The notes below the pieces were generated by a model that was not told the origin of the DNA, searched no databases, and saw nothing but the letters and a program-made list of their open reading frames with translations. DNA of 64,000 nt from assembly GCF_017355935.1 (NCBI RefSeq), contig NZ_JAFIQT010000005.1, positions 124,001-188,000 on the forward strand, read 5' to 3'. This document shows positions 1 to 9,486 of the stretch, piece after piece. The stretch comes from Telluribacter humicola (GTDB taxonomy: Bacteria > Bacteroidota > Bacteroidia > Cytophagales > Spirosomataceae). The position numbers were made by a program, and so were the translations under genes. Positions within the stretch are counted from its first letter, which is position 1, and each line of letters starts with the position of its first letter.

Positions 1-158
1 GCCTCCGGAGCGCTGGCTTTGGAGGCTTCGATGTTATCAACAGAGGGATCAGCAATGCAGGTAATATTGGCAATGCCGGTTTTGGCAACGGCTTCCATGC
101 GGTTTCTACCTATCCAGCCAACCCCTAAGAAACCAATTTCTAAATTTTTATTTTCCAA
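1..158 (-). CDS. Gfo/Idh/MocA-family oxidoreductase, N-terminal fragment cut by window edge
   Basis: Only the first 52 or so codons are inside the window; the gene runs off the left end. The visible part is a Rossmann nucleotide-binding start, with residues reading EIGFLGVGWIGRNR followed by a strand ending in IADPS, as in NAD(P)-dependent oxidoreductases of the Gfo/Idh/MocA family that act on sugars and inositols. I place the start at a TTG codon (complement of 156-158), because the same frame has a TGA two codons upstream and no ATG precedes the glycine-rich loop. It follows the dehydrogenase at 171-1184 by 12 bp on the same strand, so it is probably the last visible gene of the sugar-modification operon. 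The substrate cannot be told from this fragment. Confidence 0.75.
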   Translation of the reverse strand, partial: MENKNLEIGFLGVGWIGRNRMEAVAKTGIANITCIADPSVDNIEASKASAPE

Positions 159-170
159 TGGTCAGGCGGG

Positions 171-1184
171 TTATTTTGTGTTCAGGATTAGTGCTTTCAC
201 AAAGCCTTCGGGAGCCTCCTGATGAGTCTTGAACGCTTCGTTGATTTCAGAGAGTGAAAAGGTGTGCGTGTACAAGGGAGTAGGATCAAGTATACCTGAT
301 TCCACAGCCAGAACCGCCTTGCGGATCCCTTCAATGTACATCTCCACATCACGCTCGTGGGCATTGATCACATCCAGTCCGCGCCAGTTCCAGAGCTGTA
401 CATTTACCTGACGCATCCCATCCTGATGAAAACCCGCAATGACTAATTTGCCACGGATACGGGTCAGTTCGCCGGCCAGGTTGAGTGGCCACTCCTTGCC
501 GGTACACTCGATGACGCGGTCACAGAACTCACCATTGGTAAGCTCATTCACCTTGTTGATAATCTGGTAATGATCGTCCATGGCTATGGTTTCGTCCGCA
601 CCAAACTGCCGCGCCAGGTCCAGTGATGAGCTCCGGCGGGAAAAAGCGATCACACGTGCTCCGGCTCCTTTGGCTAACTGAACTAACAAGGCACCCAAAA
701 ATCCAACGCCAAGGATAGCGACGGTCTGGCCGGCGCGAATGTCGCTTCGGTTAAAGATGTTCATGGCGCAGCCCAGGGGCTCTCCGGGGAATGGGAGCCC
801 GTTAAGCTTCGCAGGAAGCTTAACGGCCTGAGTGGCGGGTGCATAATCATACTCACCGAAGGCATTATAGGAGAGTACTGCTACGCGATCACCTACCTGA
901 AAATCCTGTACGTTAGTACCTACGGCGTATACCGTACCCCATCCTTCGTGACCGGGGTTGCCGGCCTGTACAGGGTACTGAAACCATTCCCGACCTTCCC
1001 ATACTGGTAGGTTGGAAGAGCATAGGCCACAACCCTCTAACTTGATACAGATCTCATCATCAGCGGGAGGACGCAGGGGTACTTCTGATATTTCAATTGA
1101 TTGGGGAGCCGCTATAACCGCAGAGCGTCCCGTTCGTTGATCTAAGCTGGATAGAGCAGGTCTAGTTTGTACTTCGGGTATCAT
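171..1184 (-). CDS. Zinc-dependent medium-chain alcohol dehydrogenase (MDR family)
   Basis: This 337-residue protein is a medium-chain dehydrogenase/reductase that would oxidise or reduce an alcohol or sugar hydroxyl with NAD(P) in the cytoplasm. Catalytic-zinc ligands are visible as Cys55 in GCGLCSSN and His79-Glu80 in NPGHEGWG. The Rossmann loop GVGFLG lies at 159-164. The four-cysteine structural-zinc lobe of classical alcohol dehydrogenases is absent, so this belongs to a subgroup without it. The gene starts 7 bp after the stop of the GH-epimerase fusion and is followed 12 bp later by a Gfo/Idh/MocA gene. A role in modifying the same (nucleotide-)sugar is inferred from that context only; the substrate is unknown. 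Confidence 0.88.
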   Translation of the reverse strand: MIPEVQTRPALSSLDQRTGRSAVIAAPQSIEISEVPLRPPADDEICIKLEGCGLCSSNLPVWEGREWFQYPVQAGNPGHEGWGTVYAVGTNVQDFQVGDRVAVLSYNAFGEYDYAPATQAVKLPAKLNGLPFPGEPLGCAMNIFNRSDIRAGQTVAILGVGFLGALLVQLAKGAGARVIAFSRRSSSLDLARQFGADETIAMDDHYQIINKVNELTNGEFCDRVIECTGKEWPLNLAGELTRIRGKLVIAGFHQDGMRQVNVQLWNWRGLDVINAHERDVEMYIEGIRKAVLAVESGILDPTPLYTHTFSLSEINEAFKTHQEAPEGFVKALILNTK

Positions 1185-1191
1185 ACAAGTT

Positions 1192-3192
1192 TTATGTTAG
1201 GGCAACTTTTTTTGGTTGATCATTATATTTGACGAGCCAGTGGTACAGCTTCTCCACCCCTTCCCATGCCGTTACGCGGGGCTTCCATCCGGTCTCGGTC
1301 TGGAAGCGGGTAGTGTCTGATACATAGTATCGCTGATCACCCGGACGCCACTGGTCAAAGTTTACCTCTATTTTCTCTCCGTGTAGCTCCTGAATGTGAT
1401 CAATGAGCTGTAACAAACTAATGGTATTGGCAGGACCTCCACCCATATTGAAGGCTTTTCCATTCAGATGATCCATCTGCTCGCGAACCATCAGCATGGC
1501 TTTGATAAGGTCCTCAACAAACAGGACATCGCGTACCTGCTTGCCATCTCCGTAAATGTTAATGGGCTGGCCCTGCAGGGCTTTCAACAGGAAGTGCGCG
1601 ATCCAGCCCTGGTCTTCGGTACCAAACTGGTGGGGCCCGTAGATGCAGCTCATCCGGAACACGACTGCTTTCAGGCCATAGGTACGTACATAATCCAGGA
1701 TATAGCTATCGGCGATACCTTTGGAGCAGCCGTAGGGACTATGGAAATCCAGCGGACGCAGCTCACTAATGCCACTGTCGCGGATCAGTGGCTCCTCGGG
1801 TTCATATCGGTTATTCTTAATAACAAGTTGTAGATCTTCTAAACCTCCATATACCTTATTAGTAGAGGTAAATAGCAGCGGGGGCTGATGGGATGACATG
1901 CGGATCGCTTCCAGTACATTGAGTGTACCACGGGCATTGACGTCGAAGTCCATGACCGGCAGGTTACAGCTCGTAGTAACGGCTACCTGTGCCGCGAAGT
2001 GATAGACAAAACTGGCCTTAGCTACGGCGGCTTCTACACAAAACTCGTTGCGGATGTCCGCCACTTCAATGTTGAGCTGGTCGGGGTAGTTGGCTTTGAG
2101 CCAGCGTAGGTTCTTCTCTACGCCCGGCCGGGACAGGTTGTCCAGAATGGTTACCTTTTCACCGGCTTCGGCCAGGGCTTTCACCATGTTAGTACCTATA
2201 AATCCGGCTCCCCCCACGACTAGTACACTGTCGGTAGTATCATGCTTAATGTAGGGTACCGACATCCACTTGTCGGACTCCAGTTCGCGAGGTGATTTTT
2301 CGCACAGCAGGCGATACAGGAGCTTTTCGGTACCATCTGTTTTTACCATGCCGAAGGCGTACTCCCGTTCGTCGGTATGGAATCCGTCTACGGTAGGATA
2401 TATTTTGTTCAGGTCGTTAAGGCCGTACCAGTACACACGCTCCACGTGTGCCTTGGTACTCTCCATGAACATTTCCAGTTGCTTTCGCTCGTCGTTTTTC
2501 CAGGTAGAGTAGCCTGTTTCGGTAATCCAGATTTTTTGGTTTCCACCGTTGGTGTCTACCACATTTCTGACCTGATCCAGCAGTTGCTCCCAGCCGTACC
2601 ACTTATCATCAAATACATGGGGGAAATGGTGTACACCAATGGCATCAATATACTTCATCACCTCCCGGTCGTACATGAGCTGTAGCCAGTTAGGATCTAC
2701 TGGACTCATCCCACCCAACAGGGTTTTCTTTTTGAGGTGCTTCATCCAGTAGGCACCCATACCAATCATGGTGGTGAAGGTATTCCACTGCCAGTCCAGC
2801 GTATAATCGTACTCACTCTTGTTGTTGGGTTCATTCCAGAGCTCCACCCATTCGAAATACTGGCCGTACTGGGTCACCATTGTATCCAGAAAATCGGCGT
2901 AGTCTTTGGGATTGCGCGGAGGAGACGACGTTTTGGGAAGTATCCCCAGCGAAGGTGGTGTATACAGGAAGCAGGGGAGTAACTCTGCTTCTTTGGCTAA
3001 GCGCGGGATCAGCCACTTGTACCATTTCTTACCTTCATCGGAATATAGGTCTGCCCAGGACATGCCTGTTCTTAGCTGGTTGATGGAAAGGTTGCGGAGC
3101 TGATCCAGGGTAGCTTCTACACGGTCGTACTCGCCAACATGAAACCATTCCAAAAAACCAATTTCAGGATGCTTAATGCCGTTTGATTTCAT
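1192..3192 (-). CDS. Bifunctional fusion: clan-A-like glycoside hydrolase + SDR sugar-nucleotide epimerase
   Basis: The 666-residue protein joins two enzymes that normally come separately. Residues 1 to about 305 look like a TIM-barrel glycoside hydrolase of clan A: LWNEPN carries a candidate acid/base Glu121, and WITETGYS a candidate nucleophile Glu225 at the end of a later strand. Residues from about 318 to 660 form an extended SDR epimerase/dehydratase, with the NAD loop GGAGFIG at 327-333 and the YxxxK pair Tyr487/Lys491 in SPYGCSKG. The C-terminal half resembles CDP-paratose 2-epimerase-type enzymes. No signal peptide is visible, so it should be cytoplasmic. It sits between another SDR epimerase (33 bp upstream) and a dehydrogenase (7 bp downstream). 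The reading frame is open throughout, so the fusion appears real. Substrates of both halves are unknown. Confidence 0.85.
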   Translation of the reverse strand: MKSNGIKHPEIGFLEWFHVGEYDRVEATLDQLRNLSINQLRTGMSWADLYSDEGKKWYKWLIPRLAKEAELLPCFLYTPPSLGILPKTSSPPRNPKDYADFLDTMVTQYGQYFEWVELWNEPNNKSEYDYTLDWQWNTFTTMIGMGAYWMKHLKKKTLLGGMSPVDPNWLQLMYDREVMKYIDAIGVHHFPHVFDDKWYGWEQLLDQVRNVVDTNGGNQKIWITETGYSTWKNDERKQLEMFMESTKAHVERVYWYGLNDLNKIYPTVDGFHTDEREYAFGMVKTDGTEKLLYRLLCEKSPRELESDKWMSVPYIKHDTTDSVLVVGGAGFIGTNMVKALAEAGEKVTILDNLSRPGVEKNLRWLKANYPDQLNIEVADIRNEFCVEAAVAKASFVYHFAAQVAVTTSCNLPVMDFDVNARGTLNVLEAIRMSSHQPPLLFTSTNKVYGGLEDLQLVIKNNRYEPEEPLIRDSGISELRPLDFHSPYGCSKGIADSYILDYVRTYGLKAVVFRMSCIYGPHQFGTEDQGWIAHFLLKALQGQPINIYGDGKQVRDVLFVEDLIKAMLMVREQMDHLNGKAFNMGGGPANTISLLQLIDHIQELHGEKIEVNFDQWRPGDQRYYVSDTTRFQTETGWKPRVTAWEGVEKLYHWLVKYNDQPKKVALT

Positions 3193-3225
3193 TCTTATCG
3201 TTGTTTTAAGGTATGGATCAGTTGT

Positions 3226-4344
3226 TTATACAGTAAGTCCCCGGGCGGACAACTCGTCGGTCGCCTTGTCAACTTCATCAACTGCTACCTGTTCTTTTAA
3301 CCATTCGGCTAGTTCATTTAGGCCATCCCGGAAATCTACTTCGGGACGGAAACCCAGAATCCGTTCGGCTTTTGAGATATCCGCAAAGCAATGACGTATA
3401 TCGCCAACACGGTACTTGCCCGTAAATTGAGCATGTAGGTTTGGCTTACGCAGACATTCGGCCAGTTTTTCCGCAATTTCCTTAATGGTGTAGTTGTTAC
3501 CACTGCCCACGTTGAATACTTCACCCGCGGCTTCGGGTACCTCCATAGCTAAGCGACACGCCCGGGCTACGTCTTTGACATGTACAAAGTCACGCTGCTG
3601 GTAGCCATCTTCGAATACCAGTGGCGACTTATTATTCAGATAGCGTGAAGCAAATATGGCCAGAACGCCAGTATATGGATTGGAAAGCGCCTGGCGGGTA
3701 CCATATACGTTAAAGAAGCGTAGAGCTACGGTGGGAATATGGTAGGCTTTGCCCGCAATCAAACACAGTTTTTCCTGATCGTATTTAGAAAGGGCGTAGA
3801 CCGATGCCAGGTCGGGAGTTTTGGATTCTTGAGTTGCCAGAGGCTGCAGCGTATTGCCCTGCTCATCGTGAAGCTCCCAATCTCCTGCTTTGAGTTGAGA
3901 CATGGTACGGGCCACTGATTGGTAGCATTGGCCGGAGGGGGAAGTATATAATCCTTCCCCATATATACTCATACTAGAAGCGACTATCAGTTTCTCAACC
4001 GGACGCTCCATCAATACCTCCATCAATACGGCCGTACCGCGATTATTGACATCGGTGTATTCGTCAATTTCATACATACTCTGCCCCACCCCAACACGGG
4101 CTGCAAAATGATATACTACATCAACATTATGCATAGCTTCGGTAAGTGTACGCTTGTCACGGACATCACCTTTGATCAGTTCTACTTCCGGATGCAGATA
4201 ATCAGGCCGTTGTTGACCTATGCCGTGTACTTGTGGGATCAAATTATCATATACAACTACATCGTAGCTTTTTGAGATTAATTCATCGCAGAGGTGGGAT
4301 CCAATAAAACCAGCTCCACCCGTGATTAATACCTTTTTTTTCAT
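3226..4344 (-). CDS. NAD-dependent epimerase/dehydratase (extended SDR, dTDP-rhamnose 4-epimerase-like)
   Basis: A 372-residue extended SDR enzyme that would epimerise or dehydrate a nucleotide sugar using tightly bound NAD. The N-terminal loop GGAGFIGSH (residues 9-17) binds the dinucleotide and Tyr183/Lys187 in VYALSKYD are the catalytic pair. An insert of roughly 40 residues (about 136-175) before the catalytic tyrosine recalls dTDP-L-rhamnose 4-epimerases, but this is only a family impression. It is the first gene of the minus-strand operon that continues into the GH-epimerase fusion, with a 33-bp gap. The C-terminal tail past residue 350 is charged and not part of the core fold. Likely role: surface polysaccharide or glycan precursor supply. 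Confidence 0.88.
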   Translation of the reverse strand: MKKKVLITGGAGFIGSHLCDELISKSYDVVVYDNLIPQVHGIGQQRPDYLHPEVELIKGDVRDKRTLTEAMHNVDVVYHFAARVGVGQSMYEIDEYTDVNNRGTAVLMEVLMERPVEKLIVASSMSIYGEGLYTSPSGQCYQSVARTMSQLKAGDWELHDEQGNTLQPLATQESKTPDLASVYALSKYDQEKLCLIAGKAYHIPTVALRFFNVYGTRQALSNPYTGVLAIFASRYLNNKSPLVFEDGYQQRDFVHVKDVARACRLAMEVPEAAGEVFNVGSGNNYTIKEIAEKLAECLRKPNLHAQFTGKYRVGDIRHCFADISKAERILGFRPEVDFRDGLNELAEWLKEQVAVDEVDKATDELSARGLTV

Positions 4345-5628
4345 TCAATGCAGTTTTATGGTGTGGACAAATGTGTACTTTTTCGTTGCAAATAATCAGA
4401 TCTGTTAAGGTTGTTAAGGGGAAACCTCTACTACACTTTCCGATTACCTTACCCCGCAGTCACTTGTGCAGGTACTATAGTATCAACTACACAATCTTCT
4501 TTGATTTCTATTTCCCTGCTATCACTCAACCTACTTGTAATGAAAGTACCTTAAACACTATATAGACTAAAATTCAGTCGGTTAGCATCTGAGACAACAG
4601 CATCTTCATCTACCCTTTTAAACCAAAATATCATGCCAACAGAGACAGCCAAATAGGCCTGCTTTACTACCAGGTGATGTTGAAACACCTATGGCTAGTT
4701 AATAATGGATTAGTTGATCTTATAGAGCTGCTAATCATTCTATTGATAGTCTATCAACCTGATGAATAGTACCTTCAATTACTGTTATCAGTAGATATAA
4801 AAAGCGTGTAGGCGATAACAAGTCTATTCGTTACCAGTTAGTTACCTTTTACTTTTTATGTAGCAGATGTTGGTGTACAACCAAATCTTATTTAGAGGAG
4901 GATCATCTACTTGTATAACAGGAGTAGCCGTATAGTGTTTATGCTCTACTAAAAAAATATGAGTTATTCAGATAAAGGGAAAACTGCCTTTTTAGGGGAT
5001 TTATACGGGATTTGGTAGCCAAATTAGGCTTTAAGGTAACTTGCGGTAAATTAATGCTGCTGATTACCAATCTGATGGGAGATTGATTGATTCCGAACAG
5101 TAACGTGCAAATAAAAGCGAAGGTGAAAATTGGTGGAGTATAAAAGTAAGTAGATAAAGGATAATGGCGTTAAATTACAAACAAAGGCAAAACAAACTCT
5201 AGCAGACGTTTCCATCGCTGTTTCATTGTTGGTACTCTTTGCATTTATTAAGTTCAGATGAGTTTTGATCTTTTATAGGTTGATCTTTCATTCTTTATAT
5301 AGTAATACTACAGTATATACGTTTGTATGCCATGATGTTATCTTAGGACTACATACTTGTAATTATAGTTTTTTTGTATACTAAGGTGTACTTAATGGAT
5401 AGTCTTAATTTATTTTTATTAAGTCTGATAGGTGAGGTAGAGCGGTAGGATGACGAGAGAGTTACCTGGTACTTACTACTCTATTGATCCTTTTATAGAT
5501 TTGATGAGTATAAAGTAAAACAGATACTATTGCCCCTAAGCTTTGATAATGTCTATTAAAAAGGTCAAGTTAGTACTTATAGTATTCTTACAGAAGCACA
5601 TTTTTGATCTAATATTTGTTTACTACTC
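4345..5628. other. Long A+T-rich intergenic region
   Basis: About 1.28 kb without a convincing gene. It separates the minus-strand sugar operon from the plus-strand DUF2236 gene, so both promoters should lie here. The DNA is clearly more A+T-rich than the flanking genes and open frames are short and without codon structure. I see no tRNA, clear long repeat or transposase remnant. A small RNA cannot be excluded by reading alone. Confidence 0.6.
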
Positions 5629-6393
5629 ATGAACAACTTTGTTAGAAACGACTCTATCGTTCGGGAGATATGGGGAAAAGGAGATACTATCCTTTTCATT
5701 TTTGCAGGTGCTTCCGCCGAGTTTGCCCTGAATAAAGCAGTAGACTGGCTGTACTTTACAGGTAAACTTCCGGCTGATCCACTGGGAAGGCTATTTTCAA
5801 CGGTTGCCTATGCCCGACAGATTGTTTTTTCAGAAATGGATGCGGCCAACAAGGCTATCGATCGTATTGCGGCCATACATTCCGGGGTGGAAGCTAAGCG
5901 GGGTGAAACCATTCCTGATTGGGCCTATCGGGATGTACTTTTTATGTTGATCGATTATTCAATCAGATCTTATGAACTTTTGGAACGGACGTTAACACTG
6001 GCCGAAAAGGAAGAAGTATTTGACGTATTTTATCGGGTAGGAGTTCGAATGGGACTGGTGGGATTACCACAGTCCTATGCAGAGTGGCTGGTGATGCGTG
6101 TACAGCACCTGGAGCAGAATATGGCAAATAGTCATTTTACTAAAGACCTATACAAGCAATATAGAAAACATCTGGGCTTTGTCCGGTACAAATTATTGCT
6201 AGAAGCGCAGGTCCTGGTAGTACCCAGGCAGGTCAACTCCCTGTTGAAATTAGGAAACCTGCCGCTACTTAATCCGGTATTGGTCGTCTATAAGTGGAGT
6301 CGGATGCTGAAGACTGACTGGATATTGAAATCAATAATTTTACCGGCTCAATATAAGGCTGAGATCAGGCAGTTGGATGTACACAGAGCCTGA
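5629..6393 (+). CDS. DUF2236 / MpaB-type oxygenase-family protein
   Basis: A 254-residue protein matching the DUF2236 family (ER-bound oxygenase MpaB / latex-clearing oxygenase catalytic domain). The characteristic start SIVREIWGKGDTILFIFAG and the following helix with an RLFSTVAYARQIVF stretch fit the family, whose characterised members use a b-type haem to cleave polyisoprene or act on terpenoid side chains. Haem-ligand residues cannot be assigned by eye and the substrate is unknown. It is shorter than Lcp proteins and has no signal peptide. The gene stands alone on the plus strand and converges on a small gene at 6506-6982, with a perfect hairpin between them. Confidence 0.75.
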   Translation: MNNFVRNDSIVREIWGKGDTILFIFAGASAEFALNKAVDWLYFTGKLPADPLGRLFSTVAYARQIVFSEMDAANKAIDRIAAIHSGVEAKRGETIPDWAYRDVLFMLIDYSIRSYELLERTLTLAEKEEVFDVFYRVGVRMGLVGLPQSYAEWLVMRVQHLEQNMANSHFTKDLYKQYRKHLGFVRYKLLLEAQVLVVPRQVNSLLKLGNLPLLNPVLVVYKWSRMLKTDWILKSIILPAQYKAEIRQLDVHRA

Positions 6394-6405
6394 GTTGTAA
6401 CTGAT

Positions 6406-6453
6406 AAAAATAAGAACGGCTTCATCTGGAAAGGTGAAGCCGTTCTTATTTTT
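6406..6453. terminator. Bidirectional intrinsic terminator between convergent genes
   Basis: A perfect 19-bp inverted repeat (arms 6406-6424 and 6435-6453) with a 10-nt loop. The arms begin and end in A and T runs, so transcripts from either strand give a G+C-rich stem flanked by U-rich sequence. It lies just after the DUF2236 gene and before the stop of the opposing gene. Confidence 0.9.
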
Positions 6454-6505
6454 ATTCCTATTCATAACAGACTGAGCTCTGAATTAGGCATAGGAGATAT
6501 ATTTC

Positions 6506-6982
6506 TTAACCCTGCTGTTCCTGAGCGTTTTTAGGTTTGCGACCACGTGGCTTACCTGTATATTCAGGTTTAGGACCTTCCTGATCCAGTTGAAGCTCAT
6601 ATCCCGTTACGCCTTCAAAATCAAAAGGCTTAACGGTGAAGTTATACTTGTTGTTGCTATAATCAACTCCATTCTTTTGAAGAATAACAGACAGAGGTAT
6701 GTTATAATTCTTTGCACTTTTGGTCAACTCAAAAGCTTCAGACTGATCATCGGTAGTAGGTACGAGGAAAATAGACTTTAACTTTCTTTTACCTTCCTGG
6801 GCTCCTATTTTAAACTTTGTTTGCTCAGGATTGATATCAAGCTGCTCAATTGTTTTATTGGGGAATACTATCTTACCTGTACCCGAAATATACCCCGTTA
6901 GCTCAGGGGCCTTCGTTGAGCTTTTCTGCTTTTCCTCGCTATTATCGTCGGGAGAGAAAAAACGGATAGATTTTGCTTTCAT
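6506..6982 (-). CDS. Small hypothetical protein with C-terminal AT-hook-like tail
   Basis: A 158-residue protein that I do not recognise as a named family. It has a charged N-terminal segment rich in S, E and K (about 10-26) and a central part with alternating hydrophobic strands (about 27-135). The tail holds KPRGRKPK at 144-151, which resembles the AT-hook that binds the minor groove of A+T-rich DNA. No signal peptide or membrane segment is present. The frame is open over its full length and the gene has its own terminator at 6406-6453, which supports it being real. A nucleoid or regulatory role is a guess from the tail alone. Confidence 0.7.
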   Translation of the reverse strand: MKAKSIRFFSPDDNSEEKQKSSTKAPELTGYISGTGKIVFPNKTIEQLDINPEQTKFKIGAQEGKRKLKSIFLVPTTDDQSEAFELTKSAKNYNIPLSVILQKNGVDYSNNKYNFTVKPFDFEGVTGYELQLDQEGPKPEYTGKPRGRKPKNAQEQQG

Positions 6983-7638
6983 AGAATGAAGTTATAATGA
7001 GTCTTTGTAAACTTACAAATGATTTAAATGTGAAGATATAACAACAAGAATTAAAAGAAAAACAAATCCAGCCGTAATATGTTAGAAAATTTATTAATTT
7101 GATGAAAACTTATTGATTACAATTCGCGGTGCCGGATCTATAATGGTAGATAAATGGTGTTGCTAATCCCCATAATATACTACTCCTAATTATTTAGTTT
7201 GACTTCATATATTCGTTTCTGAATAAAATTTACTTTTGGATATAATACAACTATATACTACTTGTATTTGGCTGACTAGTATAGTTATACAGTCAGAATA
7301 AGTAATAAAATGAAGATGCTAAATGAAAAATAGAAACGGTATGTATTGTTTTCCAACAGATATAAAAGTACGAATTGCACTTATATAGCAACTGGAAAAG
7401 CATTCGATTTAAAGGTGGTCCAGCTGAGGTAATAGGGAAGTTGGATAAGCTGATCCGGTACTAGTTTTGATACATATTACTACTCATCCATAGTTTAAAT
7501 AAGTGTAAAGTAGCTAGGGTATATCATAAAAATAGAAAGAGGTGCTCATCGAAGACGCTCACCTCTTTCTGGTATATTATGATCCTGGTTTTCAGGTCAT
7601 CTTACCGCTTTTGCTATGAATTGGCTGTATAAGCACCA
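6983..7638. other. A+T-rich intergenic region
   Basis: About 650 bp without a convincing gene, between two minus-strand genes. It must hold the promoter of the AT-hook-like gene near 7000 and carries the treZ terminator at its right end (7534-7570). No long repeat or RNA gene was recognised. Confidence 0.6.
7534..7570 (-). terminator. Intrinsic terminator of treZ
   Basis: An 11-bp perfect stem (7534-7544 with 7560-7570) and 15-nt loop, about 70 bp after the treZ stop. On the minus strand it is followed by a U-rich run. An outer A+T stem (7523-7529 with 7577-7583) may extend it. Confidence 0.75.
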
Positions 7639-9486
7639 CTAGTTATCAGTATAAACACAGACACTGCAAGCGGCAATCTGTATCTCCACATTAGCTCCGA
7701 CCTGTTGTGGTGCGGCAGCATCATTTTTTGCCTCCTTTTCCAGCCATTCCTTTTCTTTGGAATCAATCACTTTTACCCATTGATTGCTCAGTTCAGGAGT
7801 AGTAAATGCTACGGTTTCATCCGAGAAATTAAATATGCAAAGCAGGTAAGATAGCTGATCTTCACTGCGTCTTTGCAGCATAATGCCTTGTTGTCCAAGT
7901 ACCTGCACAAACAGGTCGTTTTTGTTCAGGTTTTGCAGAATGGAATTTGTTTTTCGAAGTTCAATAAGCCTTCGGTGCCACTCCAGCATGATCCGGTGTT
8001 TACCTTGCTCGCGTTTATCCCATTGGAGCTTAGATTTGTTAAATGTCTCTTCGTCCTGCGGATCGGGTGGTTCAACTTCCCAATTGAATCCTTCAAACTC
8101 TTTTCTCCTACCTTCCTGCACTGCTTTGATCAGATCCTCGTCCGAGTGGCTGACGAAGTAAAAGAATGGGCTTTCGTCGGCATATTCTTCACCCATAAAC
8201 AGCATGGGCAGGTATGGTGAAAGCAGGATAGCCGCCGCGGCCAGCTTGGTTCGTTCAAAATCAACCAGCATACACAGACGCTCCCCCATAACCCGGTTAC
8301 CCACCTGATCGTGATTCTGATTAAATACCACAAACTTCTCGCCGGATACTCCGGCTGATGACACACCATGTTTTCGCTTCCGGAACTTAACGTAGTCGCC
8401 GCTATGAACAAAGCCATCTGAATAAGCTTTGGCTAGTTGCTGCATACCACCAAAATCTTCGTAACGGTCTCTGCCTTCTTTATCAAGAAGAACGTACAGC
8501 GAATGGTGGAAATCGTCCAGCCACTGCCCGTCAAAGCCGTATCCTCCCACATCAGGTACCTTTACCACTTTGGGGCTGTTCAGATCACTTTCGGCGACCA
8601 TGTAAAGAGGGCGGCCTAGCTTTTGTTCCAGTTGCCGTACCTTACCGTAGGTATATTCCCAGAAATTTACCGCGCCCGAGTCATATACTGCATGGATGGC
8701 ATCGAGCCGCAGGCCATCAATATGGTACTGCTCAAACCAGTGCAGCGCATTTTGGGCAAAGTAATCACGTACACCATCAGACCACTCACCATCAAAGTTA
8801 AGCGCGTCGCCCCAGGGGGTATTGTACTGGTCGGTGAAGTAGGGACCATACTTATTTAGATAATTTCCTTCGGGACCAAGGTGATTATATACTACATCCA
8901 GAAATACAGCAATGCCCTTGTTGTGGCAGGCATCAACCAATTTTTTAAGTCCATTTGGGCCACCGTATGAATTCTGGACGGCATAAGGATATACGCCATC
9001 GTACCCCCAGTTTCGTCCTCCGGGGAACTGCGAGACGGGCATCAGTTCGATGGCGTTGACTCCAAGATGTACCAGATAGTCGAGGTAAGGAATAATCGAC
9101 TCGAAGGTACCTTCCGATGTAAATGTACCAACGTGGAGTTCGTAAAGAATCAGATCTTTGAGTGGTATACCGCGCCAGTCCTTGTCCTGCCAGCTATATG
9201 AACTATGATCAACAATGGCTGAGGGGCCATGTACTCCCTCGGGCTGAGAATGGGAGGCCGGATCGGGGAAATCATGTTCACCACCGGGGCGGTAAAAGTA
9301 TCTGGTACCAGGTGTTATGTTTTTAACTTCCAATTGAAAGTAGCCGTACTCATGGGGCTGCATCTCTAAAAGCTGCTCTTGTGGGTGAATCAGGTGTAGC
9401 AGCATCTTCTCTTTCTGGGGCGCCCAAACTGTGAAAGTACATGAGTCTGCGGTACATTCCACCCCGGGTAACTTAGCGTGTAGCAT
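7639..9486 (-). CDS. treZ: Malto-oligosyltrehalose trehalohydrolase (TreZ, GH13)
   Basis: A 615-residue cytoplasmic GH13 enzyme that releases trehalose from maltooligosyltrehalose, the second step of the TreY-TreZ route from glycogen or starch. An N-terminal beta domain (about 1-105) precedes the (beta/alpha)8 barrel. Catalytic residues are Asp262 in GLRLDAIH, Glu299 in MVAESDLN and Asp393 in NQNHDQVGNR, the last motif being typical of TreZ and branching enzymes. ELMPVSQFPGGRNWGYDG (about 147-164) is also characteristic. Length agrees with the family. The partner treY is not in this window. The gene is monocistronic as far as can be seen, with a terminator at 7534-7570 and AI-2E-family genes upstream. 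Confidence 0.93.
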   Translation of the reverse strand: MLHAKLPGVECTADSCTFTVWAPQKEKMLLHLIHPQEQLLEMQPHEYGYFQLEVKNITPGTRYFYRPGGEHDFPDPASHSQPEGVHGPSAIVDHSSYSWQDKDWRGIPLKDLILYELHVGTFTSEGTFESIIPYLDYLVHLGVNAIELMPVSQFPGGRNWGYDGVYPYAVQNSYGGPNGLKKLVDACHNKGIAVFLDVVYNHLGPEGNYLNKYGPYFTDQYNTPWGDALNFDGEWSDGVRDYFAQNALHWFEQYHIDGLRLDAIHAVYDSGAVNFWEYTYGKVRQLEQKLGRPLYMVAESDLNSPKVVKVPDVGGYGFDGQWLDDFHHSLYVLLDKEGRDRYEDFGGMQQLAKAYSDGFVHSGDYVKFRKRKHGVSSAGVSGEKFVVFNQNHDQVGNRVMGERLCMLVDFERTKLAAAAILLSPYLPMLFMGEEYADESPFFYFVSHSDEDLIKAVQEGRRKEFEGFNWEVEPPDPQDEETFNKSKLQWDKREQGKHRIMLEWHRRLIELRKTNSILQNLNKNDLFVQVLGQQGIMLQRRSEDQLSYLLCIFNFSDETVAFTTPELSNQWVKVIDSKEKEWLEKEAKNDAAAPQQVGANVEIQIAACSVCVYTDN

